Assembly: GCA_028023455.1 (NCBI GenBank)
Contig: JAQFVV010000349.1
Span: forward strand, 467,501 to 531,500
Reading direction: 5' to 3'
From: Epiperipatus broadwayi
Taxonomy: Eukaryota; Onychophora; Udeonychophora; Euonychophora; Peripatidae
DNA length: 64,000 bases
Shown here piece after piece: positions 1 to 12,329 of this stretch. Under the pieces are notes generated by a model. It was given only the letters and a program-made list of their open reading frames with translations, searched no databases and was not told the DNA's origin. The first letter of the stretch is position 1, and each line of letters starts with the position of its first letter. A program made the translations under genes and the position numbers.

Positions 1-2059
1 ACAATAAACCAGAATAAAATCTGTACAATATAAAATATAAATCACTAGTCAACCTTGTGACTGGATTGGAAATGGGTCTTCTTTAGACCAGGCTAACTAT
101 TGAGCCTTTGCCACCTTGGGCAATTATATAGACATAACTTGGATGCACCAGCTTAGTGCCCATCCATTAAAATATGTAAGAATCAGAAATCAAAACAATA
201 ATGCTGGAACATTTAAAACATGCTGATCATCATCAATGCTCTGGACTAAACTAAAATAAAATATAGTGCATGGGCTTTAAAGAGTATCCTCTTTTGCACC
301 AACCAGAATGATGATTGATCATCACTTGATGCCCAAAGCACTAATTACACATCCCCATTTATCCATGCACCAATCTATCTCAGAGAACATAAAGCTCTAT
401 TACTGTATGTGACCAAGAGATGATGGAATACAATTTATAAAAATAAATGATATGTAAGGTCTTATAGGATAAGGCTCTGATTTTGAAAAGTATACAATAA
501 TAAAAGTCATTACACTAAAGTTATTACATGGTTTTACAATATTTCTCAATTAGATTCTATAAACGCATATATATATCCGTACACAGATGGGCGTTTTATA
601 ACATATGATGAAGACATTTCAATTAAACATAAAATAATTATTACATTTGTAATTTACATAATTACTATTCAAAATTTAAATTGTTACATTAATTTACAAA
701 AAGTATAATAAAATATATTCAAATTATTACTATGGTTTACATATATATGCGCACAGACGCACGATATATAATATATAATGAATATTCAATAACATAAATG
801 ATTAAAATTTGCATATATGTCCTATTTGACAAGCATTGAGATATATGTGCGCACAAATTATTTATAAATTTAATTTTGTCAATTAACAAATAACAATAAT
901 TTCTACAATTACAAATTGCGTTTGAATATACATAAAATTTACATTTTTAATCAATATTTTAAAAAAAAACTCAGTTTATCAAATTCTATTACAGCTGTCT
1001 TAATTCTTTTTTTTTTTTTAAATATAGTCACTTTTTGAGAGGTTAGAAAGCTTTTTATTAGGCTACCCCTTAACTAATTATAAATATCTTTAAATTTAAA
1101 AATATAGATTTAAAATGTCCATCAAATGAATTATTGAAAAACAATTCACTTTTGTATGCAAGTTTATCTGTGCTTCTCTTCACATATGTAGACACAGCTG
1201 CATATGTATAACTACTTCTTTATTCAGCTGGTGTTTTTCTTGGTGAGTTTGGTTTTAGTGATTGTCATCATTAAGTATAATCCGTGTATAATGTTGGTCC
1301 ATAGTTGGCCTCCCATCTGTGTAGAACTGTTCCAGGCATGCAGCTGACCTTTCCATGTTTAAGGCTGTGAATTACAGCACAAAGAAGTGGGTCATTTTCA
1401 TGTGAATTCAAACTCCTGCTAAGGAAAACAGTCTGTTATCTTGCCTTCAACTATATCAGTTTATGGTAGCTATTCTGCAAACTCTCTGGTCAGCTAAAAC
1501 CAACTGCTGCACTTTATTAAGTTGCATTAAAATATTGAAACCAATTTTCAGCTGACCGTTCTTACAAAAATTATTATCCAGACTGCTGATATTTTTTATC
1601 ATCTCTTTTTATAAAATCATCTGAGGTGTTATAACAACACTTTGATTAAAAACATAATTTTATTTTTATCTCTCTAATCCCTTGGAATCTGTATACATGT
1701 TTTTACTTAGGGGATTTCTAATAGATAAAAATTTTATTTAATTAAAAAAATTCCAAAAATAAGTATGGTGTTTTTACGTTTCAAAATCAGAATAATACAA
1801 TATTTATATTTATTCAGACCTTTTAAAAGTTTAATTTATAAAACAATATTTTAAATCAGAGTTATTATTTATTTATTTATATTTCAGTAAATGTAGAAAA
1901 TATCTACTATAATTTTTGTCTGTGTTTATTTCTACTTTTCCTTTATTTTACATATATATTTATGCGCACACACTATATTAGCGTATACTATGTAAGCCAC
2001 CTGGTTACAATATATATATATATAAGTGAAATAATGCTTAAAGCTAAAGGGATAGAATG
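1..2059. other. AT-rich non-coding DNA, nothing recognised
   Basis: I see no open reading frame with recognisable protein similarity and no repeat with a partner elsewhere in the window. There are short AT microsatellites and poly-T runs. By position it would be intronic DNA upstream of the first ACE-like exon, since the preceding ACE exons (zinc-binding region) were not found in the window. Confidence 0.5.
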
Positions 2060-2611
2060 TAACCATTAGAAACCAGTCAACAACTAAACATGTCAACATA
2101 GATATTAATCAATATTTCTCACTGTTGTCAAGGCAACCTCTCTCCTTTTAATAGCAAGAATGGAAATCCACTTTTACTAATGATCCAATGAATGTATATG
2201 GATACTTAAAGATTGCATCTTGATCACAGAGAATGAAATATTGACACAATGAAGTTTAAATAGACCTCTTTAAACATGAAATAAACATGTCCATGTAATG
2301 AAGACTAATAAATAGTCAATTATAACATTACAAACTGCAATACTTTTAAATTGCTCATGTATTATTTAAATAATACATGGGCATATTTATTTCATGTTTA
2401 AAGAGGTTTATTTAAACTACATTGTATCAATATTTCATTCTCTGTGGTCAAGTTGCAATCTTTAAGTGCCCATATATATTCATTGGACCATTAGTAAGAG
2501 TGGATTTCCATTCTTGCTATTAAAAGGAGAGAGGTTGCCTTGACAACAGTGAGAAATATTGATTAATATCTATGTTGGCATGTTTAGGTGTTGACTGGTT
2601 TCTAATGGTTA
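2060..2611. repeat. Large imperfect palindrome (fold-back repeat)
   Basis: The left end (TAACCATTAGAAACCAGTCA at 2060) reappears inverted at the right end (TGACTGGTTTCTAATGGTTA ending 2611). The arms, each over 200 bp, stay alignable inward through the blocks around 2130 and 2520 (CTCTCCTTTTAATAGCAAGA and its inverse) and 2270 and 2390 (ACATGAAATAAACATG-like). The centre is around 2300-2375. It is therefore two head-to-head or tail-to-tail copies of one repeat. A diverged single arm lies at 50846-50940. No coding content is recognised. Confidence 0.85.
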
Positions 2612-2887
2612 TATATATAGAAATGTAAGAAAAGCCTTTAAATTGCTTACTGGAGGGAAAGGGCCTTTCCAAAATGCCTGCTACAAACAATTTAATGAAG
2701 AAAGCATTGATCATCAAATTTGATCATCTCATTTACCTAGTAATATTTGGATTAACCATGAGTTGACTAACCAAGTGAAAATTTTATACCAGCCTAGAAT
2801 ATGTATGAAAATTTTTAAATTTTACACAAACCTTTTTTATATCTCACATATGACTCTTGCATGTATTCACACACATATATATATATA

Positions 2888-3851
2888 CACCTGGGTCTCT
2901 TTTTATGCGGACTTATTTAATATGATTTTGAAGTTACGCGATTCGTGTTTCACCGGAAGTCGAACTCCGATATTGCGCTATTACTTTAAATAATAAATTT
3001 CATGCACTTATGTTATATTGAAAGTAATAGCACATTATTGTAATTCAACTTTCATCTTAGTAATTTCAATATTTTCAGTGCTTTATAATAGTAAGATTTT
3101 ATGCAATAATGGAATTAAAATCATGATTTCCACATTTTATGTATACACACATTAAATTTTACAAGATTATAATGTAAATTTGTTCAAACATTGTGCATGT
3201 TAATTTTGCATTTTAAATCACATTCTGTTTTTGCTTTTTAAAAAAGAACGTAATCAATTATTAATCATTTAGTGTCCACAAGTTTATTTTTAAAAGGTGA
3301 GTAATAGCAGTGGGCACAATTAAAATTGAAAATTAAAGACAAAAATAAGAATTTAATTTTTAGTTGTTAGATTAATTACTAATTACATTGTCACCAGAAA
3401 ACCATTAATTAACACAACATGAGAGTGACATTGGCACTAGTTGTATTTCATCTTGTGAAGAATCTGATTTTTTTATCAGTTTGCAAACGAACCTGTTTAC
3501 CGGAAACTAGCGATAATAATTAAAACGTGTATAAAAAAATATAAATTACTGTAAATTATGCATAAAAATATATTGTTTTGAATAAAATTAAATATTATAG
3601 TTAAAAAAAGTTTGTTTTGTATCAATTTTTTTCAAATTTGAAATTTTTTATTAGTCATATTTTATTTCCTTATTTTTTTTGCGCGCGAATTTTAAAGTAA
3701 TTTTACGTTGGTGCTTTGCTTTTATGCGATTTTTGAAAAATCACAGTCCATATCCCCCCTTTTTCAAGGTAAGTTACGTCTATTTTTGCACGATTTCATT
3801 TGCGTGTGTTTTCTGAGGAACCTATCTATCACATAAAACGAGACCCAGGTG
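2888..3851. mobile_element. Tigger/pogo-like MITE with TA target duplication
   Basis: The terminal inverted repeats begin CACCTGGGTCTC at 2888 and end GAGACCCAGGTG at 3851, each flanked by TA (2886-2887 and 3852-3853). TA duplications are the hallmark of Tc1/mariner-pogo elements. The subterminal wording (TCTC..TTTTATGCGG) resembles Tigger termini as I remember them. The interior has GC-richer islands (for example GCGCGCGAATTTT near 3680), unlike the surrounding DNA. No transposase frame survives. A partial second copy lies at 61708. The family name is inference; the TIRs and TSD are seen. Confidence 0.75.
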
Positions 3852-6800
3852 TATATATGTATATATATATATATTGTAACAGTAAGAACTCGTATACCTT
3901 GTTAACACAGTGCAAAATTCCATCACATGTTCAAAGAGCAGCACAATAGGTGGGTTCAGGGCCTGTGGTACTGTGTTCGAACATAGTCATTTTATTTCAC
4001 AATGAACCCCACAGGACAACGTGTGTACCATAACAATAGTATTTTTCTTTCTAGGCCCGGCAGTCAGGTAGATATAAGAGACTCTAACTAAATTATTATA
4101 AGATTAAGGGCTACTGATATTTACTTTAATGCACTTATAATAATTGAAATGAGACATTGAACATTACTATTAACAAAGCAGACAGGCAAACACATAAATA
4201 GGTAGATATAAATATTTAATAAGGGTCAAATTAAGTTACATTTGATTTAAGATGTTACTGGAGTATCATTATTCAATTACACTTCATGTCTCATGTTTAA
4301 ATGTGGATGTTGTGAGATTACAAGATGAGATCCCCAGTATGATGGTATCTGCCAGTCCAACAATCATTATACATGTATTATTAATAAATAAGTCTGTACT
4401 AATGAAATTACTACTAGAGTAGATGATGTGAAAGGAGTGGAAACAGATCTAGCATAGATATTCATATTTATAAACAAAGTGACATGCGATAGATTTTTGG
4501 TGCTGCCAAATTTAGGGAGATTTGGCTTTTATTCAAGTACAACCACTGAGAAACACTAGAGACTGGAGGCACAGCCAAACATCGGGCCAGAGTCATTAGG
4601 AGTAGTCACGAATGCGGCATCAGTATGAGGTCTTCGCCTTTCCCATTTCTGACCACGTGATGAGGTTAGCTACCACTGGGGTAATTTCTGTATGCTCGAT
4701 TATATGGGAGCTAGAGTACTTGAAGAATCTGACTATTTCGTTTCTGCAGTTTAAATTAATCTGCATCTATAAACCAATGCATTTCACAAAATCAATGCAA
4801 ATCATTTTATTACTACTACTATGCTTTTAAAACAGAGAATCTATTTCCAACCCCCCCTCCCCACTGATTAAACGAATTAATATCTATCTGCTACCCCCCT
4901 TATGATTATAATATCCTAAATTGATAATGCTTGACAAAATATAATTCACTACAATTTAATAAAAATGAGATGATCGCTAAAGTGGCTAACACGTTATACT
5001 AAACATTATAGGGTCTCATTTCTATATTATTTATAATAACATATAAGAATAAATTTGTAATTCCTGAGCTGACCATTTATATAAAAAAGGGATGTTATGC
5101 AAATCTAAAAGTCACACAAATGAGTAGTGAATCTTTACGAATTTACTTATTAGAAAACATCAGCTTGGAAATCATGTAGGCATGAAATATAATATATAAT
5201 AAATGACAAAAATTATAGATATCCAAGTAGAGGAATAAGAATAAGTTTCATAAGATTTATAGGATATTACATTATGTTTTAACACATATTTATAAGATGG
5301 AGGTGAGAGTTTAGCTTTAAAGATATAGTACATTTAAGTTAAGAGTCAACACTTTAAAGACACAGCACAATAGAAATTTATATTAAGAGTTCAAAAGAGA
5401 GTCTTTACTATTGGGTATCATTTTACCTTTGATTATTTGAAGTGTGCACACTAGTCTGGGGTTTCTTGTTTAATAGCATTCACATTTTTAAAATATGCAC
5501 ATGCAGCAGTTTGAGTTCAGGTTTGTTTCATTTGTATTATGGGAAGCTTCATATTTCCATAGCCACAGTCCAGAGAAGCGCAGCAGACACCCTACTCTTC
5601 ACACATTGTTAGGTTAAAATACAATCTGGATCTGAAACAAAGTAACAGCAACAGCATAACTGTTAAAATTTAACAGCAATGATGAATTACCAATGACAAG
5701 TATATCCAAATAACCAGCCTGTTGTATTTATTCCTTTCTCTTTTATCTTTTGGATCTATCGAATATTGCATCATCAACCCAAGTGGTCTCTCTGGTCTGT
5801 GCTATTATATCCCTTCAGGTAACAGATGTATTAGTGGCACATGTTGATATTGCAATTTCAATCTGACCACGTTTTTCTTTACCTAGGTTTGGTAGATCAG
5901 AAGCACATGTTGAAATTGCAATTTTAATCCGACCACCTTTTTAATTTACATTACATTTGATCTAATTACAAATACTTTTAACAAACTTTTTAAATGATGA
6001 GTTTAAGAATACTTCTCAGCACTATCATCTTTTCCTTCTCCCACTATGACTTGCAAACTCTAATTAGCAGGGGAATATATAAAAGATTTATTCAAAGGAC
6101 TATGTTTAGGGATCGCTTATTAATGCTGGAAAAGCTCTTCGGGAACACTTGGGGGAAACTTAAGCCACTGGATGAAAAGCCAATCCTCAGGCATGCTAAT
6201 TAAAAATTAATTCAAGATTAAAAAATGGTTCAGTTAGATGGAGAATGACAAATGATCACTGTCAATCAAAATATGGACTGCACAATGATCACTGGCTAAG
6301 TCACTAAATGAAGAGCCAGTTGTTCTGATATAAAACTAGTACACAATAATTATAGACTAAGTTTGAACGATGAGCCTCTTGCTCTGATCATGAAATTAAT
6401 TTGTCACAATAATAACTAATGTATCAAATGGGTATATTTTCTAATTTGGAAAATTATTTACTAATGATTGTTATAATATGTGTAACAAATCCAAACAAAT
6501 GTATACCAACAAGATTTATATTGTAATTGTATGTGCATTTTCCTTAATAATAAAAAAATTACATGTTACAAATCTAATAAATCATCTACAGTGCATTATA
6601 TTTTTAAGTAGACTTCGTATTGGAGTGTGTGCGTACATACCATGTTTGTAAATAAAATGTACATATATTTTATAATATTAAGCACAAAGTCCAATATTCG
6701 AGGTTGGAATTTAGGTAAAATAGTAATAATGGGTGAGAGGTGGAGAGATGATAGAACTGAGGTGAAACTAAGATTTGAATTCAAATCTTACTGTTTCAAT

Positions 6801-7219
6801 ATATATACATATATATATATTCACACAAATCAACAACTATGTCATCTCATGCAAATTTAATTGTTAAATATAAAACTTACATCGATTGCAATGGATTTTA
6901 AAGCATGTCTAAAAAATTTGTCATAATATATTTATATATTTTGAACTTTAAAACAATCACAAATATTTGTTATGTGTCTATTTATGATAACTTTTTTCAT
7001 CATACATCAAAAATTTTTCTCAGCTAATGCCTGAAGATTTGTATTGCATTTGCATTTGTGCTACTTTTTATAATAATGATCTATTTATATTGTGATTGCA
7101 GTTGCCATAGATTTTAATGCAAAAAATTCAAGACACTAACTCCAAATTTAATATATGTAGACATCAAACTTTGAATTCTCAGTATTTGTCATATATATAT
7201 AAACATTACATTAGCATAT
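3852..7219. other. Non-coding AT-rich DNA with a short tandem repeat
   Basis: No gene is recognised. At about 5838-5945 a ~70-bp unit is repeated twice (CACATGTTGATATTGCAATT, then CACATGTTGAAATTGCAATT, both followed by an AATC-GACCAC segment). Short open frames at 4612-4830, 5994-6203 and 6627-6860 have no recognisable similarity and look like chance frames. Confidence 0.5.
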
Positions 7220-7756
7220 AATTAAAATAGACACAAAGCTCTTCGTACAGTGGTGCCACACAGTGCAAGTCAGAGTACTCAATGGATTCAAGAAGATTTG
7301 TAGATAAAATTCCTATTTAGTGCCTACTCATCCAACATCCCCAGACTAATTTTTAGCTTGTGGCTTTCATCAGTGAGGAAGTTGAATCTGAGAGCACTGC
7401 ACTTAGACCTGAGGTTGTATTGCAATTTTCTGGCCATTACCTTTTACCTTTTTAGTTAACTATAAACCTATGAGTGTAAAATGAAAACAATGTTTTCAAT
7501 CCAAGCTCATTCACTTGTATAAAAAGGTAAGATGTGGCTGAAAGAGGGGTGTATTAGATCCTAAGATCTAGATGCAATGATCTCAGATCCCAAGTTCCTC
7601 ACTGATGAAAGCCCCAAGCTAGAAACTACTCTGTATATAATGGGTGAGTAGACAATAATAGGGATTTTAGTCACAAACCTTCTTTCATTCACTGATTACT
7701 CTGACTTGCACTGGTTGGCACTACTATATGAAAAGTTTTGTTTCTGTTTTAACAGC
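7220..7756. repeat. Inverted pair of a ribozyme-like repeat (family 2)
   Basis: The two ends are inverted copies (AAGCTCTTCGTACAGTGGTG near 7237 against CACTACTATATGAAAAGTTT near 7718). Each arm carries a CTGATGA...GAAA-type motif. The plus-strand one is at 7602 (CTGATGA, then AAGCCCCAAGCTA, then GAAAC). The minus-strand one has its core at 7373-7367 (CTGATGA, AAGCCACAAGCTA, then AAAAATTAGTC and TGGGGAT). The same unit recurs at 28.6-28.8, 31.1-31.4 and 49.9-50.2 kb, with an internally deleted form at 19.95 kb. It is probably a non-autonomous retroelement with a decayed hammerhead. Confidence 0.7.
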
Positions 7757-7889
7757 TTGTGTAAGCATAGGAAATAGTTATTATATGATATATGTGATTA
7801 ATGAAGTAAACTACTTTTCTCACAGTCTATGAATAGATAACATTGTGTTAGCAAGGAATCAAAAATAAAATTGATCAAACTGTTTTTAA

Positions 7890-8210
7890 GCTTTTGATGG
7901 TGAACTCAATAGTCATTTAGATTAAAGTATGATTTTAATGATTATTAAACTATTAGTCAATTATACAAGGGAGGAGATTTAATCTCACTGTTAATAACTT
8001 TGTTTTAGTAATAAAACAGTAGTTAATAACTGTACATATTAAATCTTCTTAATTCAATGTATATGTAATTTATGAAGTAAATTACTCCCCTCCCCCTTGG
8101 GGTATGGATAAATATAATTTATAATTAAATATCAGTTTAATAATTATCAAAGTTGTGATTTCATCTGGTGGATTTATTGAGTTCATTCTATCTTTCCATC
8201 AAGGTTGGCA
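7890..8210. repeat. Fold-back repeat
   Basis: TTTTGATGGTGAACTCAATA (about 7895) is matched inverted by ATTGAGTTCATTC...CCATCAA near 8178-8205. ACAAGGGAGGAGATTT (about 7966) is matched by the CTCCCCTCCCCCTTGG block near 8085. The arms are interrupted and diverged, so this is an old inverted repeat. No coding content is seen. Confidence 0.55.
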
Positions 8211-8559
8211 AAGATAAACTTATAAACACCAAAAAGCTTAAAGACTAGGTAGATCATTTTATTCTTTATTTTTTGTCAATAGAGGATCATTTACTGTAGC
8301 ATGAGGATGTTTATTTCATATTTTACAGACAGATATGAGAGAGAAAGAATATTCAACACATAATGCTAACTGGAGAAAATATACAAAAAACTATTACACC
8401 CACATATTGATAAAACAATCCAGTTTAGCTACAACATCACTTTTTATAGTTTAGCAATGACCATAAAACATTTTCTGGTCACTATTAATCATATATAATA
8501 AGTTATTTATTTATATAACATTATGTTTTAATCTGTAATAATAATTATAAATCACTCCA

Positions 8560-9100
8560 CTACACATGCATTAGAAACATTTAATGAATGCTCTTTTTTC
8601 CAAACACAAGATAAAGTCTTTTGAAAAGATAGAATGAATCCACTCATTTACAGACCAATCTTAAGCATTTGAAAATGTGAGCATGAAGATGTTAAATAAT
8701 AACTTTCAATTCCTTTTTCTATGTTTTAAAGAAGGAATTTATATTGTGTTTGGAAAGGAGAGTATTCATTAAATGTTTAAATCTATCTAAACCATCTGTA
8801 GTGGAGTGATCCCTAATTATTATTAAAATGTGCTACATAAATAAATAACTTATTATATATGTTTATCATAAATTGTAAAAATTTCACAAGCATCTTTCAT
8901 TAAAGCATATAAAAAGCAATTGAAAGTGATTATTTAATATCTTCATACTCTCATTTTCAAATGCTTAAGATTTGCCTATGCATATTAACTTAGGTTAAAA
9001 AGATAGAGTGGATTCATTCTATCTTTTCAAAAGACTTTATCTTGTATGTGGAAAGGGGAGTATTCATTAAATGTTTAAATCATGGGTAATGGAATGATCC
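8560..9100. repeat. Complex inverted and direct repeat cluster
   Basis: The segment GGAGAGTATTCATTAAATGT occurs directly at about 8757 and, as GGGGAGTATTCATTAAATGT, at about 9055. It occurs inverted at 8575-8600 (ACATTTAATGAATGCTC). The phrase AAAGATAGA-TGAATCCACTC at 8625 is inverted near 9010. The segment TCTTAAGCATTTGAAAATG at 8663 is inverted at 8955. The cluster looks like at least three copies of one repeat in alternating orientation. No protein-coding frame is recognised. Confidence 0.6.
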
Positions 9101-9249
9101 CTGGTCATTGATAAGTAACTATAAATAAGTGATGTTGTTGATGAATTAAATTGTTTTATCAATATGTGGATGTAATAGTTCTTTGTTTATAAATAAACAT
9201 TGAAATGTAGTGGAAATTTTTCTATGATCTAGATTATTACTTGAAAAAA

Positions 9250-9545
9250 TTTCATTTTATTTCATTACTTAATATATGAATCTATGCGGCATTCGAACTC
9301 AGACCTTCACATGACTCACAATTCTCAGTGCCATCTCATATTGCTGACCTACCTGATCACACATGTTGAAAAGATAAATAATCACCAATAGACATATTTC
9401 GTGCTAGAACATCACTCATTAGTTGGTTCAGATTACTGTCTCCACCCATATATATAACCAGTACTCAGCTTTATATTAAGATAGCTAATCTTCATACTTT
9501 AATGGACAGGCTTCAAACTACTCCAATCCACAACTCTTCAGACTT
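9250..9545 (-). mobile_element. SINE-like element with 5' hammerhead and tRNA-like 3' part
   Basis: Read on the minus strand this copy has three parts. It opens with a leader (from about 9545) shared with the copy at 21.19 kb. A hammerhead-like module follows (9434-9380). It closes with a tRNA-like tail containing a good B-box-like string (GAGTTCGAATGCC; GAGTTCGAATCC in the sister copy). The right neighbour (9605-9775) is the same element in the opposite orientation, so the locus is an inverted pair. A SINE carrying both a pol III box and a hammerhead is known from the Schistosoma Smalpha family; homology to that family is not claimed. Confidence 0.65.
9380..9434 (-). ncRNA. Hammerhead-like ribozyme motif (SINE copy 1)
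   Basis: On the minus strand stem I is AATC + ACCAA pairing with TTGGT + GATT. The core reads CTAATGA (one change from CTGATGA), then GTGATGTTCTAGCAC for stem II, then GAAA, then TATGTC followed by TATTGG. A cleavage site would fall after the GTC at 9391. The G-to-A change in the core probably kills it. It is annotated as a decayed type I hammerhead with a very short stem III. Confidence 0.55.
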
Positions 9546-9569
9546 CTATTTCATTGAAAATTTGATAAT

Positions 9570-9776
9570 GGAATGATTGTACTGGCTGAATATTGATTGT
9601 ATATATGTGTGGAGATGGTAATCTGAACCAACTAATAAGTGCTGGCTTAGCACGGAATATGGATATTGGTGATTATTTATCTTTTCAACATGTGTGTGAT
9701 CAGGTGGATCAGCAATATAAGATGGCACTGAGAGTTGTGGGTCATGTGAAAGTCTGAGTTCGAATCCTGCATATAT
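9570..9776 (+). mobile_element. SINE-like element with hammerhead and tRNA-like tail, copy 2
   Basis: From about 9605 it matches the inverted copy to its left in order: leader (GGAGATGGTAATCTGAACCA), hammerhead-like module (9620-9674), then a tail with AACATGTGTGTGATCAGGTG, GGCACTGAGAGTTGTGGGTC and the B-box-like GAGTTCGAATCC. It ends in AT repeats just upstream of the splice acceptor of the ACE-like exon at 9867. Confidence 0.65.
9620..9674 (+). ncRNA. Hammerhead-like ribozyme motif (SINE copy 2)
   Basis: Stem I is AATC..ACCAA (9620-9631) against TTGGT GATT (9666-9674). Stem II is GTGCT (9639-9643) against AGCAC (9649-9653) and is perfect. The core is CTAATAA and GGAA, so conserved core guanines are lost. 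Structure is kept but catalysis is very unlikely. Confidence 0.5.
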
Positions 9777-9866
9777 TATATATATAAATGCAGGTGTAAA
9801 TTTATATGAATCTATAAAAAATAATAATAATATATATATATATGTGATTATTTATTCTCTTTCTAG

Positions 9867-9992
9867 GTATTTTGTAAGTCATTTTGTGCAGTTTCAGTTT
9901 TATCAATCTTTATGCAAGGCAGCTAATTACACAGGGAAAGATTATTATAAGTGTGATTTTTTCAAATCCAAACAAGCTGGTGATAAGTTAAG
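9867..9992 (+). CDS. ACE: ACE-like peptidyl dipeptidase, exon with the YFVS..QFQF block
   Basis: This internal exon encodes 41 full residues. It begins YFVSHFVQFQFYQSLCKAAN and continues through a KCDFF segment to QAGDKL. It matches the invariant C-terminal part of the M2 metallopeptidase fold, where animal ACE proteins read YIRYFVSF..QFQF..ALC....KCDI. The first Tyr corresponds to human testis ACE Tyr523 (substrate binding), and the Arg just before it would be split by the upstream intron. The two cysteines (LC and KC) correspond to a conserved ACE disulphide. The acceptor is CTTTCTAG|G and the donor is TTAAG|GTCAGT. It ends in phase AG|, which joins the A opening the exon at 18065 to make Arg. 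ACE trims dipeptides from peptide C-termini outside the cell. The HEXXH zinc exon is not in this window. Confidence 0.92.
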
Positions 9993-10394
9993 GTCAGTTT
10001 AATTTATTTACATTTAAAGAATTATAAATTATTTAAATGTAATTCATATAAAAATTATCTATGAAATAAAAACAATAACAGGTTTAATTTTTTTTCTGCA
10101 AATGCAATGGGCCATATATAGATAATGCAGACAAAAATGGAATTTAGCAGCCTTTGACATATTAAATATAATTAAATTTATGAATACAGGGTCAGAAAGC
10201 CACTAGTTAATCTTTTTTCTTGATAAAATATCCACAGGTTCTTTCAATTATTAAGCTGTCTAAGAAAGAAAAATCCTTATGGTAAATAAAAAATATTATA
10301 GAATATTTCAGAATTTTTATAAGAAAAATTATAGAATACATTACATTTTTTAACAAAGTATAAAAAAGAAAAAGATGGCGTTTTAATCAATGAA

Positions 10395-10549
10395 TTGGCA
10401 AAGATTATGTTGTGGAAATGGGATAGAGCAGATTATGGGAAAATTTAGAGTGGGGAATGGAAAATAAAGTGGCTAACAGGTTTATCTGGGCATAATTGCT
10501 GAGATATTCTTGACTTCGTTTAAGGTGAAGCCACAATACATCACATCAC
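10395..10549. repeat. Interspersed ~155-bp repeat, copy 1
   Basis: It matches 33994-34148 in the same orientation, sharing GGCAAAGATTATGTTGTGGA-like, TAGAGTGGGGAATGGAA and GTTTAAGGTGAAGCCACA-like segments and a common ending CATCACATCAC. It is probably a short SINE-like repeat. I see no clear tRNA boxes and no target duplication. Confidence 0.65.
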
Positions 10550-11461
10550 CTGTGAAATCCAAATAAATTACAAATATAATAGTTAACAAAGATGGCAATT
10601 TTTTCTCGGAGAATTAGCAAAGTGCAAAAGGGAAACTCTTACTGAGGAAGCCTTGTTGGTTGATATTAATAAATTAAAATGGTGAAAGGTATAAAGAGGC
10701 TCTTATGATATGCATTTGCTCTGTAAAATTAACAAACAAGAAATAACTATCGATAATTGTGAATTATTTTTTTGCTAAAGTTTGATCATTTCATATCTTA
10801 CCTAAAACAAATTTATAAAATATGCAGGAAATGTGTAAATATAGTAATTTATAAAGTACATTGCTTTAAAAGTTTTTAAGTAGTCTATTCATTAATTTAA
10901 TTTCACATAATGGATGTCAGAGAAAAGGCAAACAACCTGATTAAACCATTTTATTTTTATTTAAATACTGTACCTTCTCCACGTAGTTGTTGTTTGCCTA
11001 CTTTATTTATTGGAACATAGTTTGCAAACATTTTATTTTTTTTTGTTATGAATTTAAAATTTAAGTAAGAATACTATTTTTACTAGTTTTCTTTTTGTTT
11101 GAGCTAGCGTAATATTTGGTAAAATGATAATGCAGAAAAGGTAGGGTTTTTTATTAAAGCTAAATATTTTAAAAAACAATAACTACCTTTTTCTGTGAGT
11201 ATTTTCATTGTAAGAACACTATATATAATACAGATCAAGTTTGTTAAAAAGAGTTTGCACACATACATTATCTCATTATAACAAACTTTTGCTATTGTTA
11301 TGAGTTTATGATTCCTAAAATACTAAGTTGGAAAGTATATGTGAAATAATAGTACACAAATGTATTTACTAAAACATTTTATTCCTTTTTGTTTTTACTT
11401 ATGGCAATTTTTGTGCTAACTCTTATGAAAAGAAAATTATTTACATGGTTTATATATATAT

Positions 11462-11583
11462 ATAAATTCTACAAGAGTATGTAGATAATTATCAATTGTT
11501 ATAGTAATAAATGTTGGTATAAAACTATTTATTACTTAGCTAAGCCAGGCTTTTGGTTATCTACATACTTGTAGAATTTATTT
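11462..11583. repeat. Short hairpin repeat
   Basis: AATTCTACAAGAGTATGTAGATAA near 11464 is inverted at about 11557-11580 (TTATCTACATACTTGTAGAA). A ~70-bp loop separates the arms. Such a MITE-like hairpin has no coding content. Confidence 0.6.
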
Positions 11584-12329
11584 TATTATACATTGTCTAT
11601 GATATATATATAAGTATAATGTATATGATTATATGTATATATACTTATATATTATAATTAGTATAATGTATATGAAAATAAGTATAAACAATTTAAATTG
11701 TATGTATACAGCAATATTATAATGATAATGCTGTGTATTATGCATTATACATTTACAGCTCTAAGAAAAAACCATTAATATTACAAAAAAGTCTCATAAT
11801 GATGAAAATAATCTGAAGCAAAAACGTTTGAAGAAGGCACACGTATTGGTAAAAAAGGCTGTCAAAGAAAACATACAAATAAAAATAACATTGACTCTGT
11901 TTTATGTAATGAGACTGGTGTCATTTAAAAAAAGAGGTTACTCCTAGAATTCCTAAAATTGCAGGAAAAAATGATATTTCAGCTAAATTTGTGCAAAACT
12001 TTACAACTGACATGATGATAGTAACTCTTATAAATCATCCTCTCAAATGTTATTTTTTCAGCTACACCCTCTGTGAATAAATATAAAATCTGAACTTCAA
12101 ACAGCAGGATTCAAAAGATATTCTTTTGGGAGAGTAATTTGAATATTTTGTATTTGAATTTTGAGATATTGTTAGTAATAAAATACAGTGAAAATCCTAC
12201 TTCTGCTAGATTTTAATCTAAGGTCCCTGATGAATAATAATAGCTCATGCTTTGCTTATTTAAAATCCTGTAAAGAATTACAAATATATCTACATTAAAA
12301 AAATTAAAACACATATTCTTATATTAACT

